6,797 nucleotides of DNA from Clostridiales bacterium (GTDB lineage Bacteria; Bacillota; Clostridia; Oscillospirales; Acutalibacteraceae): the NCBI GenBank assembly GCA_020860025.1, contig JAJBVC010000166.1:1-6797 (forward strand). Direction: 5' to 3'. Of this stretch, positions 4,874 to 6,797 are shown piece by piece. Under the pieces are notes generated by a model. The model made no database searches, was not told the origin of the DNA, and was given only the letters and a program-made list of their open reading frames with translations. Numbering within the stretch: position 1 is the first letter of the stretch; every line of letters begins with the position of its first letter. Made by a program: the position numbers and the translations under genes.

Positions 4874-6766
4874 TTATTCGTCACAGTTTAGTTCTTCAAG
4901 CTGTTCGGCTGCCTTTTCCCACTGTGAATAAAGCTCGTCTCTCTGCCGGGTCTTGCTGTCAAGGTCGGTTGTAAGAATTTTCAATTCTTCATAAGATGAC
5001 GTTGACATTTTTTCTTCAATTTCGGTCAGTTCTTTTTCAATACTGTCAATTTCACACTCAAGGCGAGCCTGAAGCGATTTAAGCTTTCTCAAACTGCTTT
5101 GACGTTCTTTTTTCAGTTTATAATCGTTAATTTTAGGCTTTGCTTTTTCCTCAATTTTTTGCTGCGGAATATAGCGTTTAGCCTCGTAATCGGAATAATT
5201 ACCCGTAAAATTATTACAACCGTCCGGCGTTAATTCAATAATCCTTGTCGCAAGTTTATTTATAAAATATCTGTCGTGGGAAACAATCAGCATTGTACCC
5301 TCGTAATTAAGCAACGTATTCTCAAGTTCTTCACGTGAAAAGGCGTCAAGATGATTTGTAGGCTCGTCAAGCAAAAGAAAATTAAATCCCCCGAGCATTA
5401 GTTTTAAAAGCGCTACTCTTGCTCGTTCACCGCCCGAGCAGACCTCAAGCTTTCTGTAAACCTCATCGCCTTTAAATAAAAATGCGGCAAGAGCATTTCT
5501 CACCTTTGTTTCTGTCATAAAAGGAAAGGCTGTCCACACCTCGTCAATAACTGATTTAGACAAATCAAGCTTAGCCTGCACCTGGTCAAAATAGCCTGTC
5601 ATAAGATTTGCGCCAAACCTGAAATTACCGTCGTCACGTGACAAATCACCCATTAAAATTTTTAAAAGCGTCGTTTTGCCGCAGCCGTTATCGCCTAACA
5701 GAAAAACACGTTCGCCACGTTTAACTTCAAAATTGACATTTGAAAAAACATTATTAGAGCCAAAGCTCTTTTTAAGTCCCCTAACTTCAAGTACATCCTC
5801 GCCCGAAACACACTTGGGTGTAAAGTCAAATCGGATTTTCTGCACCTTGCTGTCGGGAATTACAAGCTGTGCTTTTATTCGTTCAACAACCTTTTCCTTG
5901 CTTTCGGCTGTTTTTATATTCTTTTCCCTGTTCCATCTGTGCTGCTGGGCAATAATACCCTCAAGACGTTCAATTTCTTTTATATCATTATTATATTTAT
6001 CCTCAACAGCTTTTTGCTCAGCAGCCTTTTTTTGCAGAAAAACAGAGTAATTGCCTTTATAAGAACGCACTTTATAATTTTCGATTTCAACGGTTTTATC
6101 CGTTATCTTATCAAGAAAATAGCGGTCGTGGCTTATAATCATACATGCGCCCTTAAAATTTTTCAAGAACTCTTCAAGCCACTGAATAGCGCTGATGTCC
6201 AAGTGGTTGGTAGGCTCGTCAAGCAAGAGAAAATCAGCATCTGAAAGAAGAAGCTTTGCAAGAATCAGCTTTGATTTTTGACCTCCCGAAAGCTTGGATG
6301 TAGGACTATCAAATTCATTTTCTGTAAATCCCAATCCGAGAAACGCCGAACGTGTAAGTGATTTATAAGTCAGACCGCCATGCTGCTGAAACAGGTTTGT
6401 TAAATCGTCCTGACGTTCAATAAGCTGACGTGATGAATCGGTTTTCAGCTTTTCGGCAATTGCTTCAAGTTCATTTTCCATTTCAATTAAATCGGAAAAA
6501 ACGGAAATAAGCTCCTGCCATATAGTTCTGTTTTCGGAACAAGTGTGCTGTTCCATATATCCAAGGCGAGTATTTTTTGATAAAAAGCAGTTACCGCTGT
6601 CAGGCTGATATTCACCTGTTATAATTTTAAAAAGCGATGTTTTACCAACGCCATTGACGCCGACAACACCGACCTTTTCCCTATCCTGAACGTCAAATGA
6701 AACACCTGAAAAAAGCGTATTTTCTCCAAAAGACAATGTTAAATTTTGCACATCAAGCACATTCAT
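4874..6766 (-). CDS. ABC-F family ATP-binding protein (YdiF/YheS-like ribosome-associated ATPase), 630 aa
   Basis: The protein has two ABC ATPase domains in tandem and no membrane segment, the ABC-F layout. These proteins act at the ribosomal E site during translation. Domain 1 has Walker A GVNGVGKT (36-43), signature LSGGQ (159-163), Walker B with catalytic E184 (LLLDEPTNHLD) and switch histidine H213. Domain 2 has Walker A GDNGCGKT (358-365), signature CSGGE (443-447), E468 and H497. The charged linker at about 230-325 would be the tRNA-contacting arm. A long C-terminal coiled-coil-like extension (about 535-627, rich in Lys, Glu and Leu) is typical of the YdiF/YheS/Uup-like types; I lean to YdiF from length and context. 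The start ATG 6766 is chosen because GGAG lies 9 nt upstream; a TTG at 6781 in the same frame overlaps that site. Nothing points specifically to antibiotic resistance. Confidence 0.94.
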   Translation of the reverse strand: MNVLDVQNLTLSFGENTLFSGVSFDVQDREKVGVVGVNGVGKTSLFKIITGEYQPDSGNCFLSKNTRLGYMEQHTCSENRTIWQELISVFSDLIEMENELEAIAEKLKTDSSRQLIERQDDLTNLFQQHGGLTYKSLTRSAFLGLGFTENEFDSPTSKLSGGQKSKLILAKLLLSDADFLLLDEPTNHLDISAIQWLEEFLKNFKGACMIISHDRYFLDKITDKTVEIENYKVRSYKGNYSVFLQKKAAEQKAVEDKYNNDIKEIERLEGIIAQQHRWNREKNIKTAESKEKVVERIKAQLVIPDSKVQKIRFDFTPKCVSGEDVLEVRGLKKSFGSNNVFSNVNFEVKRGERVFLLGDNGCGKTTLLKILMGDLSRDDGNFRFGANLMTGYFDQVQAKLDLSKSVIDEVWTAFPFMTETKVRNALAAFLFKGDEVYRKLEVCSGGERARVALLKLMLGGFNFLLLDEPTNHLDAFSREELENTLLNYEGTMLIVSHDRYFINKLATRIIELTPDGCNNFTGNYSDYEAKRYIPQQKIEEKAKPKINDYKLKKERQSSLRKLKSLQARLECEIDSIEKELTEIEEKMSTSSYEELKILTTDLDSKTRQRDELYSQWEKAAEQLEELNCDE

Positions 6767-6779
6767 AATAACACACTCC
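6764..6779 (-). promoter_or_regulatory. Ribosome binding site and ATG start of the ABC-F gene
   Basis: GGAG (6779-6776) lies 9 nt before ATG 6766-6764. The resulting N-terminus MNVLDVQNLTLSFG is the usual first strand of an ABC domain. The TTG five codons upstream has no purine-rich leader of its own. Confidence 0.65.
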
Positions 6780-6797
6780 AAAATTAGTGCTTATATT

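Noticed and set aside
5676..6244. Plus-strand open frames opposite the ABC-F gene
   Set aside because: They are shadows of the ATPase coding sequence, without ribosome sites or recognisable domains.
6790..6795. TATAAG on the minus strand just upstream of the ABC-F gene as a -10 box
   Set aside because: One match in AT-rich DNA, and the -35 region would be outside the window, so it cannot be supported.

Overview
The window is a stretch of a low-to-moderate GC anaerobic Firmicute, most likely a gut-type Clostridia (Ruminococcaceae/Oscillospiraceae-like). The reasons are strong AGGAGG Shine-Dalgarno sites, TTG starts, the gene order cmk - plsC - ispH - rpsA, and above all a single reading frame joining IspH to ribosomal protein S1, an arrangement known from Clostridia. 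The genus cannot be fixed from the sequence alone.

All five genes are on the minus strand, so transcription runs from the right end to the left. In that order they are: a two-domain ABC-F ATPase (6766-4874); an FAD-dependent HI0933/YhiN-family flavoprotein (4835-3612); cytidylate kinase Cmk (3590-2931); a PlsC-type 1-acyl-glycerol-3-phosphate acyltransferase (2929-2273); and the bifunctional IspH/S1 protein (2280-88). Gaps are 38, 21 and 1 nt, followed by an 8-nt overlap. No terminator or clear promoter lies between the genes, so they look like one operon with translational coupling at its downstream end. The window stops 31 nt upstream of the ABC-F start, so the promoter is probably outside it. 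The leftmost 87 nt are non-coding. They hold a weak hairpin and a GGTTCTTTGTCAAG-type sequence that may be an insertion-sequence end.

The genes fall into two themes. ABC-F, S1 and possibly the HI0933-family flavoprotein (an E. coli homologue has been reported to be an rRNA dihydrouridine synthase) concern the ribosome. Cmk, PlsC and IspH concern CMP recycling, phospholipid and isoprenoid synthesis. The fusion gene joins the two themes physically. A near-perfect Shine-Dalgarno sequence sits in frame exactly at the IspH/S1 junction, so the cell may make both the full fusion and free S1. That is the most interesting point in an otherwise housekeeping region. I saw no defence system, CRISPR array, RNA gene or clearly novel system.
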